Assembly (NCBI GenBank): GCA_900184925.1
Contig: FXYJ02000011.1
Span: 1 to 60,990, forward strand
Reading direction: 5' to 3'
DNA: 60,990 nt
Source: Ruminococcaceae bacterium HV4-5-B5C
GTDB taxonomy: Bacteria > Bacillota > Clostridia > Oscillospirales > Acutalibacteraceae
Part shown: positions 44,501 to 51,661 of the stretch, in pieces
Layout: each line of letters opens with the position of its first letter
Position numbering within the stretch: the stretch's first letter is position 1
Notes under the pieces: generated by a model
Seen by the model: the letters and a program-made list of their open reading frames with translations, nothing else
The model's database searches: none
What the model was told of the DNA's origin: nothing
Made by a program: the position numbers and the translations under genes

Positions 44501-47500
44501 AGCGCAGTTTATCCCGTCCGGATTGACAGGAGCAGCCCCACGATTACGAGCGTCAGCGGCAATCCTACAGACTGGACGAACGGAGACGTTACGCTCACGA
44601 TTCATGCCGGTGATAACGGTTCCGGGGTGAAAGAATACAGCTTTGACGGCGGGCACAACTGGCAGACATCCAATACGAATCTCTACACGGTCAACCAGAC
44701 GGTTTCCGCAGGCAGCATCCGGGTCAGGGATAACGTCGGGAACGAAACGGGCTATCCCACGGAGATCGCTATTACAAAGATCGACAAGACCGCCCCGGCA
44801 GTCCCAACCGTCACAATCAACAGCAACCCCGTAAAGCAGGTCCTCCATGCAATTTCGTTCGGCCTGTTTTTCAACGACACGGTGAACGTGTCCCTTTCCT
44901 CCACAGACAGCCAGAGCGGCATTCAGAATTATGAATACCAGTTCGTCAGCAGCGACGGCGGAATTCTTTCGAGCAGCGGGTGGACAGCGTGCGACGGCAC
45001 ATTCAGTGTCAGCCCGCAGTTCAGGGGAACAGTCTACGCGCGTACGACCGACAATGTCGGGAATCGTTCCAATGTGGCTCAGTCGGACAAATTCGTCACC
45101 GATCGGCAAACACCCACTGCTCCGAACGTTGCAGAAACCGTGGGCGGCAAAGCGTATGACGGAACAAGCTGGACGTCCGGCAATATCAGGCTTGCCGCGT
45201 CCGGCTCTGCGGCACTGTCGGGCATCGACTATTATGAATACAGTACGGACGAGGGTCACTCCTGGACAAAAATGCAGGGCCAGAGCCTGGCCACAGACAG
45301 CACTTCCGGCCAATATATCAACGACATTCAGACGATCAGTACCGACAGGAACGGCACCGTTCTGGTGCATGCCATAAGCAACTCCGGGATAACAGGACAG
45401 GCGGCATCCGTCCCGGTAAAGCGTGACGCCGCTTACCCGGGCTTTACCGTGGATGTCACCGGAACTGTCGGTCAATGGACGGGCAGCCCCGTGACCTTCA
45501 CACTGACCGGTACGGGCGGAAACCTTTCCCCGGTCACGTATTACGTTAAGATCGGAACCGCGGACTGGGCACCAATCACCGGAAATAAAGTTACATTCTC
45601 GAACAGCATCAATGAGACCTGTCAATTCAAGGCGGTTTCCGCAGCCGGAATTGAAGCGACATCCGAAATCTATACGGTGATGATTGACGCCGGCCTTCCG
45701 ACTCTTGCTGTTTCAGGCAATCCCTCCGAATGGACCAATCAGGATGTCACGCTCGGCGTGGACGCCGAGTGCTCCCCGTATGGTGTGCAGAGTGTCACCG
45801 TCTCGAAGGACGGCGAAAGCGCCGTAACCATTACCGGGCAAAGCACTTACACGGTCACGGAAAACGGAAAGTATGTCTTCACCGCGGCCAATCGGGCGGG
45901 GGCTTCGGTTTCGAAAACCGTAAGCGTGACAAAGATTGATAAGGCCGCACCGACGGGTATGACCGTAAAGGTTCATACCAATTCTTTCACCGGCTTTTTA
46001 CACGCGATTTCTTTCGGCCTGTTTTTTAACAGCACCACTGATATAACACTTTCGGCCGACGATGCGCTGAGCGGTGTCGGTTTCTATGAATATCAGATGG
46101 TTGATACCAGTAAGGGGCAAAGTTTCAAGGCGAACGGAACGTGGGAAAAGTCGGTCGGCGGCACTTTCAGCATCGATCCGCAGTTCAAGGGTGTGATCTA
46201 TGCCCGTGCTGTTGATCAGGCGGGAAACGTAACCGCGTCGGGTGAGATTGTTCAGACCGATGGATTTACGGTGGATCATCAGACACCCACGGCGCCGACC
46301 GCAACGGCAACCGAAAACGGCGGCGCCTATAGCGGCGGCTGGACTTCCGGCAATGTGAAAATTGTTGCGTCGGGTTCGGAGGCGCTCTCGGGAATCAAAT
46401 ACTATGAGTATAAAATCGGCGATGGCGGCACATGGACGGAAATGCCGGATCAGAGCGGAGCTGCGGACAGCACCTCCGGCCAGACCATTGCGGATACCCT
46501 GACGATTGCTTCCGACATGAACCGGGACATTCACATCCGCGCGGTGAGCAATTCCGGCATCGAAGGCAGCGAAGCAGTCGTGACGGTAAAACGGGACTCT
46601 GTAATTCCTTCGCTGCATGTCGAGGTATCCGGCACTACGGGGCAGTGGACGGAAGATCCGGCTACCTTCACATTTTCCAACACGCAAAGCAACCTTTCTC
46701 CGGTGACTTACTGGGTGAAAGCCGGCTCCGGAGACTGGACACAGATTTCCGGAAACGGATATCAGGTGACGGGGAACGTGAACACCACCTATCAGTTTAA
46801 GGCAGTATCCGGATCAGGCCTTTCCAGTTCTGCGAGCGATCTTTATACGGTGAAGCTTGCCGGTGATGCCCTCAAAGAGGTCATCAGCAATCTCGACAAT
46901 CTTCCGAATCCATCCGCTGCTTCCGATCAGCAGATCAGCGACAGGGGGCAGGAGATTAAAGACACGAAAATCCTTTATGATACTCTGAGCAAAGACGAAC
47001 AGTCGGCAATCGGTCAGGCAAGGGTCGACAAGCTTAATCAGCTGATTAGCCGTCTCAACGCCATTCTGATTGTCATCCCGAAGGACCCCGGTACCGGAAT
47101 CAGCACGAATAATATCGGCACTTCGGTCAGACTGCCGGAACTCAACGACCCAAATATCAGCAAAGTGGTTGTCAGGCTGGTGGTTGACCCGGTTTCCGGA
47201 ACGGCGCGCCCCGCAAATGTTTCAACAGCCTGCGTTGTTTTAAGCAACTCCAATGAAAGCATTGTGGCGGCCTACGATGTCTCCCTGCTCAAAACGGTCT
47301 ATGACAAACAGGGGACACAGTTAAGCTCTGGAAAGGTCGGCAATTCGGAGATCGAAGGCCCCGTTGTCATCCGCATTCCGGTGCCGTCAAAGTTTATCGG
47401 TCAGACGGGGCTGCAGGTGGTGTATATCAGCGACAGTGGAACCGTTACCCCGATGCCCACTGAACTCATCACGGCAGACGGCGTCGAGTACCTGCAGTTC

Positions 47501-47689
47501 ACTACCACGCATTTTTCGCTCTATGCGGTCACTGCGCCCAACAAAGCTTCGGCAGTCCCCGGACCAAAGACCGGCGATTCCAGCAGCGATTTCCTGTGGT
47601 ATATTTGGCCGCTTGGGGCATCCGGGCTTCTGCTTGCCGGAGAACTGGTAACGCGTAGAAGAAACAGAAAGTCGGCAAGCCGGAAATAA
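38552..47689 (+). CDS. Large cell-surface protein (3045 aa): LamG, Ig-like, MBG and Big domains with sorting signal
   Basis: The ATG at 38552 is 9 nt after GGTGGAG; TTG 38492 and ATG 38543 are less likely. A signal peptide (MKNMKKALTVLLSILLIW, cut after AKA) is followed by a cadherin-like region (37-197), LamG 1 (203-397), a second cadherin-like part (410-553), an Ig fold with YQWQ...YRC (557-652) and a Big_5-like domain (653-765). Next are LamG 2 (773-987), further Ig/BIG folds, and MBG/YDG repeats with KTYDG (1260-1607). Three tandem units of about 387 residues follow, then a short helical linker, a beta domain and PKTGD, a hydrophobic helix and RRRNRK. That tail is a sortase-type signal (PKTG lacking the leading Leu). 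LamG domains suggest glycan or matrix binding. No sortase gene is in the window. Confidence 0.92.
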   Translation: MKNMKKALTVLLSILLIWQGFAGPWMIHAKAASTNSAPTVTDTSVAFSTIPEDANDSSNTGMDVSKLLSLAGASDADGNTLSIAVTSVDDTNGTWQIYYGGAWWQLTRYKKSVSDSNVYLVPNGCSVRFKPGSDFNGQASFTFRVWDETTGTADNNDDASGNNSAAIDASGSSNGGSTAFSAKTVTASIAVTAVNDAPEIHKKGLYNTLKFDGINDYLQVPGDLGISNGSFTVEGWIRADQITSFGRFYDFGNGQGENAGHNILADFQGTTNNMGIEIWNGAGRSSTVRIGADNFPLNTWVYLTTVYDSARQRSYMYWNGALKASLPVPSTTEALARVYNYFGRSLWPADGYFNGEMRGMSVWKEARTAGEATSDMNANFSGSEKNLLLYYPITDPVGSTTVASTTGTHAGNLMNYSSNEAGAETSSANNAMVVNDDAFTYQVTGFTGTNIPVDQMYLKDVDAGAAGVSLQLSTAQEGKLTVNQASRVSITGNDTGTLTMSGTVDDLNAALKTLAYHSASAVTDTITAAVTDNGNSGAGGALTASETIAVTVIAPPADAPTISRQPESITVHPEESAAFSVVASGAASLSYQWQLSKDGGSTWSDLSGETSSSYTVDSAVKGDDGNQYRCYIYDAVDNTSVTSEKATLTVLYPVLKMAGVTPANGATGVPVKSQIVMTFNEEIQAVAGKNISILDPSGTGITVAATSGSVSVSGSTVTVTLPKTLDFMTKYHVLIDSGAFADSNSTAYGGISDSSTWSFTTEAAPAVKPAPPIAGSGGALSFDGKDDYVDLGQGVTLGKTFTEEVWVCPTTDNNWTGVIGHEEGDRSNYRAPCIYIYGGGTGIQVGFGTGSSWDSLYDDSCLKPNEWNHIAFVYDGNTIYLYINGIRVAQQNCGGNTPYNRPVTYFGRMNNFDTVVNGNSVYYNGQLDEVQLWNTARTQDEVRSDMYSRPTFATSGLAGYWSFDENSISTAMDVSTSRNNGTLTNMDTSSCRTDSGAWQNRITAEDTALTINAGYARYGGSTVLAQSAGPSHGTLSFDNSAETATYTPNIGYYGKDAFTYTVTEGGLSKSYTVNMTVVQKPDVTVGSQTATVGGTATLTANASVFDGGTLSYQWQQWNGSDWNNLSGETAQTYTTGVLASADSGKKYRCMATNTIGYTSASAASSEAALTVNKKAQSGLSVTGPTGNILTYGDAFRLSVGGGDGSGVCSYESGDTNVLTVDAGGNVTTAGVGSAVITVTRTGDSDYADSTPTQITITVTPKPLDITITPNDKTYDGGTSTGVKSIDCPGMISGDDVSVTGTNLAFSDEAAGDGKMVTASGCVLSGAKKDDYTIRTLNVNSASIRKRTVTPSATANSKLYDGGIGASGTVSLSNVVNGDTVTASGNFTFSDKNAGTGKTVTAAGITLSGAKSGNYMLSSASATAAADITPKALSVTDTAVKDKTYDGKTSAEFSGAPALLGVVENDDVLLADGTPSFESTNVSDSVKVDFSAFGIFGADAGNYLLTQPADGVVTAAIHKKTLSVSVEPVTIFCGQSIPALTVKIDGFVNNETESSLTGFGKPAASPVGFGGTVKPAGTYPMTVSYTDGDPTGNYSFSCNTAASLTISSVSPDGSYTVTPSVPDGKNGWYVSDLTITPINGFDRISTDGADWEPFLTVSAEALDGSVTFQLKKVSDSTQTESKTLHYSLDKTAPHDMTVSVHQNSFTTFLNTITFGLFFQNDVDVALSASDALSGIDCYEYQLVDTSKGQSYQAGNTWTKSADGKLSIPAQFKGAVYAYAVDKAGNRSAVVSSNGFVADNQMPSAPVITTTVNGNAYVGGWTSGNVKIVAAGSSALSGIDYYEYQTGDDGTWTKMPDQSGAADSTSGQTIADILTIASDMNRDIHIRAVSNSGIAGDESVVTVKRDTVTPVLDVSVTGTTGQWTGSPVLFTLSNTAGNISPCTYQVKIGSGDWTLISGNTVSVIADTDTSYQFKAVSASGTESSLSAVYPVRIDRSSPTITSVSGNPTDWTNGDVTLTIHAGDNGSGVKEYSFDGGHNWQTSNTNLYTVNQTVSAGSIRVRDNVGNETGYPTEIAITKIDKTAPAVPTVTINSNPVKQVLHAISFGLFFNDTVNVSLSSTDSQSGIQNYEYQFVSSDGGILSSSGWTACDGTFSVSPQFRGTVYARTTDNVGNRSNVAQSDKFVTDRQTPTAPNVAETVGGKAYDGTSWTSGNIRLAASGSAALSGIDYYEYSTDEGHSWTKMQGQSLATDSTSGQYINDIQTISTDRNGTVLVHAISNSGITGQAASVPVKRDAAYPGFTVDVTGTVGQWTGSPVTFTLTGTGGNLSPVTYYVKIGTADWAPITGNKVTFSNSINETCQFKAVSAAGIEATSEIYTVMIDAGLPTLAVSGNPSEWTNQDVTLGVDAECSPYGVQSVTVSKDGESAVTITGQSTYTVTENGKYVFTAANRAGASVSKTVSVTKIDKAAPTGMTVKVHTNSFTGFLHAISFGLFFNSTTDITLSADDALSGVGFYEYQMVDTSKGQSFKANGTWEKSVGGTFSIDPQFKGVIYARAVDQAGNVTASGEIVQTDGFTVDHQTPTAPTATATENGGAYSGGWTSGNVKIVASGSEALSGIKYYEYKIGDGGTWTEMPDQSGAADSTSGQTIADTLTIASDMNRDIHIRAVSNSGIEGSEAVVTVKRDSVIPSLHVEVSGTTGQWTEDPATFTFSNTQSNLSPVTYWVKAGSGDWTQISGNGYQVTGNVNTTYQFKAVSGSGLSSSASDLYTVKLAGDALKEVISNLDNLPNPSAASDQQISDRGQEIKDTKILYDTLSKDEQSAIGQARVDKLNQLISRLNAILIVIPKDPGTGISTNNIGTSVRLPELNDPNISKVVVRLVVDPVSGTARPANVSTACVVLSNSNESIVAAYDVSLLKTVYDKQGTQLSSGKVGNSEIEGPVVIRIPVPSKFIGQTGLQVVYISDSGTVTPMPTELITADGVEYLQFTTTHFSLYAVTAPNKASAVPGPKTGDSSSDFLWYIWPLGASGLLLAGELVTRRRNRKSASRK
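44000..44205 (+). repeat. Near-identical patch, copy 1 (partner 46334-46539)
   Basis: It shares a constant 2334-bp offset with copy 2. In the core (44108-44205 against 46442-46539) I count about 94 of 98 identical bases, while the intervening second unit is much more diverged. Confidence 0.75.
46334..46539 (+). repeat. Near-identical patch, copy 2 (partner 44000-44205)
   Basis: Same patch in the third tandem unit. The similarity, including silent positions, implies a recent conversion or duplication between units 1 and 3 that skipped unit 2. Confidence 0.75.
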
Positions 47690-47737
47690 TCCCGATGCTG
47701 CCCTTTCCCTGAAATAACGGTTATGAGACAAAAAATC

Positions 47738-47775
47738 AGCGTGAGCCCATAAGACCAAAGGGTTCACGCTAATTT
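47738..47775. terminator. Terminator after the surface-protein gene
   Basis: AGCGTGAGCCC pairs with GGGTTCACGCT (one G-T pair) around an 11-nt loop, followed by AATTTT. AAAAA on the other side suggests it also ends the convergent gene. Confidence 0.65.
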
Positions 47776-47817
47776 TGCTTTATACATATGAAGAAAAAAG
47801 TCTGCATGTCTTGGAGC

Positions 47818-48288
47818 TTATAAATGTTCTTTGCAGGATATTTCTTCTACTTCAAGCTTGAAAACGCAAACTGCATCGAGCATTGCATCGGTAAAATCCC
47901 AATGATCCTTACCTGTATTATGAAGCATAATGGCCTGTAACGCGGCTTCCTTTTCTGCGCGGTCTTCAACAAATTTAACATGTCCTGTCCCGATGACACT
48001 CAGAAAGCGTGCAGAGAACTGGCACGCCGTTTTCCCTTCGTTGAGTTTATAATTTGTATCCAGCTCAAATCCGGCAGAGTGTGTTTTAGCGATCAAGTCA
48101 ATCTTACGTCCTTCTTTGGCCCCATGAAAATAGAAGGTTCCTCTGCCGTCTTTTTCAACATATCCAAAATTCAGCGGAACAATATATACCTCGCCACCGT
48201 CATGAAACCCCAATCGGCAGCAATGACAGGCAGAAATAATCTCATGGACTCTTTCGCTGCCGGTCACTTCCCGGTCTTTTCTTCTCAC
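47818..48288 (-). CDS. Pyridoxamine-phosphate-oxidase-like FMN-binding protein
   Basis: 156 residues beginning MRRKDREVTG, the usual opening of the NimA/PNPOx-like split-barrel flavoproteins of anaerobes. Further marks are RLGFHDGGEVYIVPLNFGYV, FYFHGAKEGRKIDLI, VIGTGHVKFVED and the KDHWDFTD segment. These bind FMN and reduce small electrophiles (5-nitroimidazoles in Nim) or act on unknown substrates. The GTG at 48288 is taken as start, with GGAGGG 7 nt before it; the TTG at 48303 overlaps that site. The gene is a monocistron, convergent with the surface-protein gene. Confidence 0.88.
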   Translation of the reverse strand: MRRKDREVTGSERVHEIISACHCCRLGFHDGGEVYIVPLNFGYVEKDGRGTFYFHGAKEGRKIDLIAKTHSAGFELDTNYKLNEGKTACQFSARFLSVIGTGHVKFVEDRAEKEAALQAIMLHNTGKDHWDFTDAMLDAVCVFKLEVEEISCKEHL

Positions 48289-48457
48289 ACTCTTACCCTC
48301 CAATCAGGCTTGTGTGTCTGCCAGTATAACACACATTTATGAAGATGTCACCAGAGGCTGAGATTCCGCCGTACGGTGTGTATCCTTTTAAAACCCGCGT
48401 GGATTTGCCTTAAGCAAAAGAAAAGCGGAATGCCTACAAGCGTGACGGTATGATGAT

Positions 48458-48522
48458 TATGGAAAGGTAGCTTGACATTTTGAACGTTCGTGCTATACTG
48501 CTTATGGAAAGCTAACTTTCCA
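48458..48522 (+). promoter_or_regulatory. XRE promoter bracketed by two similar operator sites
   Basis: -35 TTGACA (48472-48477), 16-bp spacer with GAACGTTC, -10 TATACT (48494-48499). TATGGAAAGGTAGCTT (48458-48473) runs into the -35 box. TATGGAAAGCTAACTT (48503-48518) lies just after the -10 box and belongs to a perfect palindrome TGGAAAG-CTAA-CTTTCCA (48505-48522). The arrangement suggests self-repression by the XRE protein. Confidence 0.65.
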
Positions 48523-48541
48523 AATGCAGCGAGGTGGTAAA

Positions 48542-48748
48542 ATGAAAAACCGTCTGGAAGAAATACGAAAAGAACGGGGAATCAAACAGGAGGAATTGGC
48601 GGATGCCTTGGAAGTATCGCGTCAGACCATTGGGTCCCTGGAAAATGGGCGCTACAATCCCTCAATCACTTTGGCGTTTAAGCTTGCTAGGTATTTCAAA
48701 ATGAGCATTGAAGACATTTTTATCTATGAGGAGGCAGGAATAAAATGA
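48542..48748 (+). CDS. XRE/Cro-type transcriptional regulator
   Basis: 68 residues, almost entirely one helix-turn-helix domain: MKNRLEEIRKERGIKQEELA, then LEVSRQTIGSLENGRYNPSI. It belongs to the short YozG-like group that commonly precedes a small membrane protein. The ATG at 48542 follows GAGGTGG at 5 nt; the frame extends to 48524 but that start would bypass the ribosome site. The next gene overlaps by ATGA. The palindromes around its promoter point to autoregulation. Confidence 0.93.
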   Translation: MKNRLEEIRKERGIKQEELADALEVSRQTIGSLENGRYNPSITLAFKLARYFKMSIEDIFIYEEAGIK

Positions 48749-49176
48749 AAAAGAAAACTTTTTCTTATGTGGTTGCTGTTCTTGGGTTACTGTTGGTTGG
48801 TGCAGGATTGTATCTGATAAAAACAGTTGTCAATCCGCAGGGAGTCATGAGGGCGCTGCCTTATGTTCTTGTCGGGCTGGGGTGTGGCGCGTTTGGACAT
48901 GGTACGGGAGACCTCATCAGCAGGCGCACCATGAAAAACAGTCCGGATATTGCAAGAAAACTTGAGATTGAGAAGAATGATGAGCGGAATATAGCCATTG
49001 CCAACCGGGCAAAAGCAAAAGCATTCGACATTATGATTTTCGTGTTCGGCGCACTGATGATAGCCTTTGCTCTGATGGGCGTGGATCTGGCCGCAACACT
49101 GCTTCTGGTATGCGCTTATCTGTTTGTTACCGCCTGCGGAATCTATTACCGGATTAAATACGATAAGGAAATGTAA
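48745..49176 (+). CDS. Small membrane protein coupled to XRE (DUF2178/DUF6442-like)
   Basis: 143 residues with four hydrophobic helices: two before and two after a central charged cytoplasmic stretch (MKNSPDIARKLEIEKNDERN, then IAIANRAKAKAFD). The E-K-N-D-E-R-N-I-x-I-x-N-R-A-K-A-K-A motif is typical of the small DUF2178/DUF6442-like membrane proteins found next to YozG-type regulators. Translation is coupled to the XRE gene by ATGA. The function is unknown; it may sense membrane state and modulate the regulator. Confidence 0.8.
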   Translation: MKKKTFSYVVAVLGLLLVGAGLYLIKTVVNPQGVMRALPYVLVGLGCGAFGHGTGDLISRRTMKNSPDIARKLEIEKNDERNIAIANRAKAKAFDIMIFVFGALMIAFALMGVDLAATLLLVCAYLFVTACGIYYRIKYDKEM

Positions 49177-49208
49177 TTGAAGAATTATTCCAATGATTCC
49201 CCGTTTTC

Positions 49209-49234
49209 AAGCGCAGGTGAATAAACCTGCGCTT
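49209..49234. terminator. Hairpin between convergent genes
   Basis: AAGCGCAGGT-GAATAA-ACCTGCGCTT, a perfect 10-bp stem between the XRE operon and the AEC transporter gene. T-runs are short on both sides. Confidence 0.5.
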
Positions 49235-49261
49235 AAATGCAATGCGGAACCTCCGGTCTTA

Positions 49262-50188
49262 TCAGACGGAAAAAGCTGCTGCAGCCGCGACCACGGCGGG
49301 GAGGGTGACCATGGAAAACAGCGTAGACAGCGTTACGAGCGTAACCGGAACTTTGGTTTCTCTGCCGGTAAGCTCCGCAAAAATAGCAGTATAGCTCGCT
49401 ATGGGGCAGGCGACCGGAACGACACAGCACATCAGCAGACTGCCGCGCAGGCCCGCTGAGACGAGGACCGCCAGCAGAGCAAACGGCAAAAGCAGGTTGC
49501 GAAGAAATACAGCCGCCCATATCGGAAAGCTGCCGACAAGCTTTCCCATTCGTGCCCCCGCCAACTGCGTCCCGACCAGAATCATGGAAAGAGCCGTGTT
49601 CATCTGCGCAACATAACTGATTCCCTGCCGGAGCGGAGAGGGAAGTGTGATCTGATTGAAAAACAATACAAGACTGACGGCAAGCGCAATAATGTTCGGG
49701 TTGAGTACGGCTTTGCGCAGATCAGACGGTCCGGTTCTGCCGCGGTAGACGCTGATACCGTGTGTCCAGTTGAACAGATTGAAAACGCCGACGTAAGCAA
49801 CACCGAGAAAAACACCCATCTGGCCCGCTACGGCCTGCAGAAGCGGCAGACCCATGAAACCGCAGTTCGAATAAGTGACCGCAAATCGCATGGCGGCGGC
49901 ACGTTCCCCGAGCTTTTTCTTACGAAACAGGGCCGTCCCGAGCAGAGCCGAACAAAGGTGGATTCCCACTGCTGAAAGGGTCGCCAGAAGAAAAGAGTGT
50001 GCTGCCGATGCTGTGAAGTTCATCTGAAAGCAGTTGACGATGAGACAGGGTGAAACAAGGTAGCAGAGAATGTTCGTCATCTGCCGGACACCCGCCTGAT
50101 CGACAAAACGGCGTGCGGAAAGAATCCAGCCGATCCCGATCAGAAGAAACAGAACGAGAACCTGATCCACAACGGAGAAGATCGTCAT
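49262..50188 (-). CDS. AEC-family (auxin efflux carrier-like) transporter
   Basis: 308 residues with about ten transmembrane helices and the family halves: N-terminal SVVDQVLVLFLLIGIGWILS, central TYSNCGFMGLPLLQAV and the C-terminal region near ALLMCCVVPVACPIASYT. Characterised bacterial members move organic acids such as malate. It is the last gene of a leftward operon, 12 bp after the class III aminotransferase, so it probably exports or imports an acid linked to that pathway (for example a 2-oxo or 2-hydroxy acid). Substrate assignment is inference. Confidence 0.88.
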   Translation of the reverse strand: MTIFSVVDQVLVLFLLIGIGWILSARRFVDQAGVRQMTNILCYLVSPCLIVNCFQMNFTASAAHSFLLATLSAVGIHLCSALLGTALFRKKKLGERAAAMRFAVTYSNCGFMGLPLLQAVAGQMGVFLGVAYVGVFNLFNWTHGISVYRGRTGPSDLRKAVLNPNIIALAVSLVLFFNQITLPSPLRQGISYVAQMNTALSMILVGTQLAGARMGKLVGSFPIWAAVFLRNLLLPFALLAVLVSAGLRGSLLMCCVVPVACPIASYTAIFAELTGRETKVPVTLVTLSTLFSMVTLPAVVAAAAAFSV

Positions 50189-50200
50189 ACAGCCCTGCCG

Positions 50201-51475
50201 TTACAAAGAAGCCAAAGCGCTGCCTAAAATCTCCATGCCCTGATCGATTTCTTCCGGTTTCACGTTCAGCGGCGTGGCAAAACGCATCCCGTTGCCGTAA
50301 ACGCCGCAGCTTAGAGTCAGCATGCCGTGGTCAAAGCAGAAATCTCTGACTTTGGAAAGAGCCTCACCGTTTGGCGAGCCGTCCGGCTTTACAAATTCAA
50401 CTGCACGCATCAGACCAAGACCGCGCACGTCGCCGATAACCGGATACTGTGCCTGCAGTTTCTTCAGCCTGCTGTACAGGTACTCGCCCTGCACCGCGAC
50501 GTTTTCCAGAATATGCTCTTCCTCAAACACGTTCAGAACTTCCACGGCCGCAGCCGCGCAAACGGGGTTTCCGCCGAACGTTGTGCCGTGCATACCCGCG
50601 TGCCACTCCGCCATGATTTCCGGCGTGCTCACAACAGCAGACATCGGCAGACCGCCCGCAATGGCTTTGCCCAGCGTCATAATATCCGGCACGACACCGA
50701 AGTTTTCGCTTGCAAACATTTTTCCTGTTCTGCCGTAACCGCATTGAATCTCGTCGAAGATCAGAAGGATGTTGTTCCTGGTGCAGATTTCGCGGAGCTT
50801 TTTGAGAAAACGAGTCGGCGGAACGACATAGCCGCCTTCGCCCATCACCGGCTCGATGATAACTGCCGCCACACATTCCGGCGCGACCAGATAGTCGAAC
50901 GTCTCCTGAAGCTGCTGCAGGCAGTAATCCGAACGCTGTTCTTCATCCATGCCGGCAGGGCAGAGGCGTGCGGAAGGATACGGCACGAAGTAAACACCGC
51001 CCATCAGCGGTTCGTAATATTTACGGTATTTGGAATTGGAACCCGTTACAGCCGTCGCACCGATGGTGCGGCCATGAAAAGAGCCTTTAAAAGCGATGAT
51101 CGCCGGCTTTTTTGTGTAAGCGCGGGCCAGCTTCAGCGCACCGTCCGTTGCTTCGGCACCGCCGTTGCTGAAAAAGGTGGAGCCAAGGTTACCGGGGGCC
51201 AGCTCGGCGATACGCTTCGCAAGCTCCAGTGTGCTCGGGAAATTCACCATGTTGAACGAGCCGTTGATCAGCTTGGATGCCTGGTCGCTGATGGCCTTCA
51301 CGATGCGCGGATGGCAGTGCCCCAGCGCGTTTACTGCAATACCCTGCACGAAATCGAGGTAAACTTTGCCGGTCTGATCGGTCAGGTAGCACCCTTTTGC
51401 GCTGACGGCAACAAGATCGGTTGATTTTGCGAGCGCCGGGCTCAGATACGGTTTGTATTCATTAAAATCCATCAT
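50201..51475 (-). CDS. Class III PLP aminotransferase (acetylornithine/GABA aminotransferase-like)
   Basis: 424 residues. Typical marks are YLDFVQGIAVNALGHCHPRI, SNGGAEATDGALKLAR, FKGSFHGRTIGATA, IIEPVMGEGGY, LIFDEIQCGYGRTG and the PLP lysine in TLGKAIAGG (Lys270). The class uses an amino group remote from the carboxylate (GABA, ornithine, acetylornithine) or beta-amino acids. The start is the ATG at 51475, 8 nt after AGAGG; the frame is open to 51508. It lies in an operon with the AEC transporter, not in an arginine cluster, so a catabolic role is likely. A GntR-type operator stands upstream at 51581. Confidence 0.9.
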   Translation of the reverse strand: MMDFNEYKPYLSPALAKSTDLVAVSAKGCYLTDQTGKVYLDFVQGIAVNALGHCHPRIVKAISDQASKLINGSFNMVNFPSTLELAKRIAELAPGNLGSTFFSNGGAEATDGALKLARAYTKKPAIIAFKGSFHGRTIGATAVTGSNSKYRKYYEPLMGGVYFVPYPSARLCPAGMDEEQRSDYCLQQLQETFDYLVAPECVAAVIIEPVMGEGGYVVPPTRFLKKLREICTRNNILLIFDEIQCGYGRTGKMFASENFGVVPDIMTLGKAIAGGLPMSAVVSTPEIMAEWHAGMHGTTFGGNPVCAAAAVEVLNVFEEEHILENVAVQGEYLYSRLKKLQAQYPVIGDVRGLGLMRAVEFVKPDGSPNGEALSKVRDFCFDHGMLTLSCGVYGNGMRFATPLNVKPEEIDQGMEILGSALASL

Positions 51476-51580
51476 GATAAAGACCTCTGTTTCTAAAATT
51501 TTGGGCAAAGGACATTTGCAACCTGTTGGAGTTCAAGGGCCTTTGCACTGTAAATCAGATTCTTCTCCGGCTACCTGTAA

Positions 51581-51596
51581 TACCGGTAGTACCAGA
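51581..51596. promoter_or_regulatory. GntR-type operator, copy 1
   Basis: TACCGGTAGTACCAGA, containing CGGT-AGT-ACCA, close to the TGGT-N3-ACCA half-site plan of FadR-type GntR regulators. The same 16 bases recur at 55194-55209. It lies about 107 bp upstream of the class III aminotransferase. Confidence 0.6.
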
Positions 51597-51661
51597 ACGC
51601 GAAGGAAGGAGGAACAATTCATCCTTCCCGGGCATCACCGACCTGCGCGTGGCGTGCACAT

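Larger units (their letters stand above)
43610..46860 (+). repeat. Three tandem units of about 1.16 kb in the surface protein
   Basis: The landmark TITFGLFF/AISFGLFF falls at 43675, 44847 and 46001 (spacings 1172 and 1154 bp). Each unit continues through LSGIDYYEY-type, TIASDMNRDIHIRAVSNSGI-type and TGQWTGSPV-type segments. Confidence 0.8.

Noticed and set aside
43733..45625. Long minus-strand frame (630 codons) opposite the surface protein
   Set aside because: Antisense of the three tandem units; its internal repetition mirrors theirs and there is no start signal. Not a gene.
50327..51424. Plus-strand frame of 365 codons opposite the class III aminotransferase
   Set aside because: The minus strand encodes a full aminotransferase with all motifs. 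The plus frame is His/Arg-rich with no recognisable domain.
51509..51661. Possible small gene between the GntR and aminotransferase genes
   Set aside because: Only short frames without ribosome sites. The stretch is better explained as an operator and promoter region.
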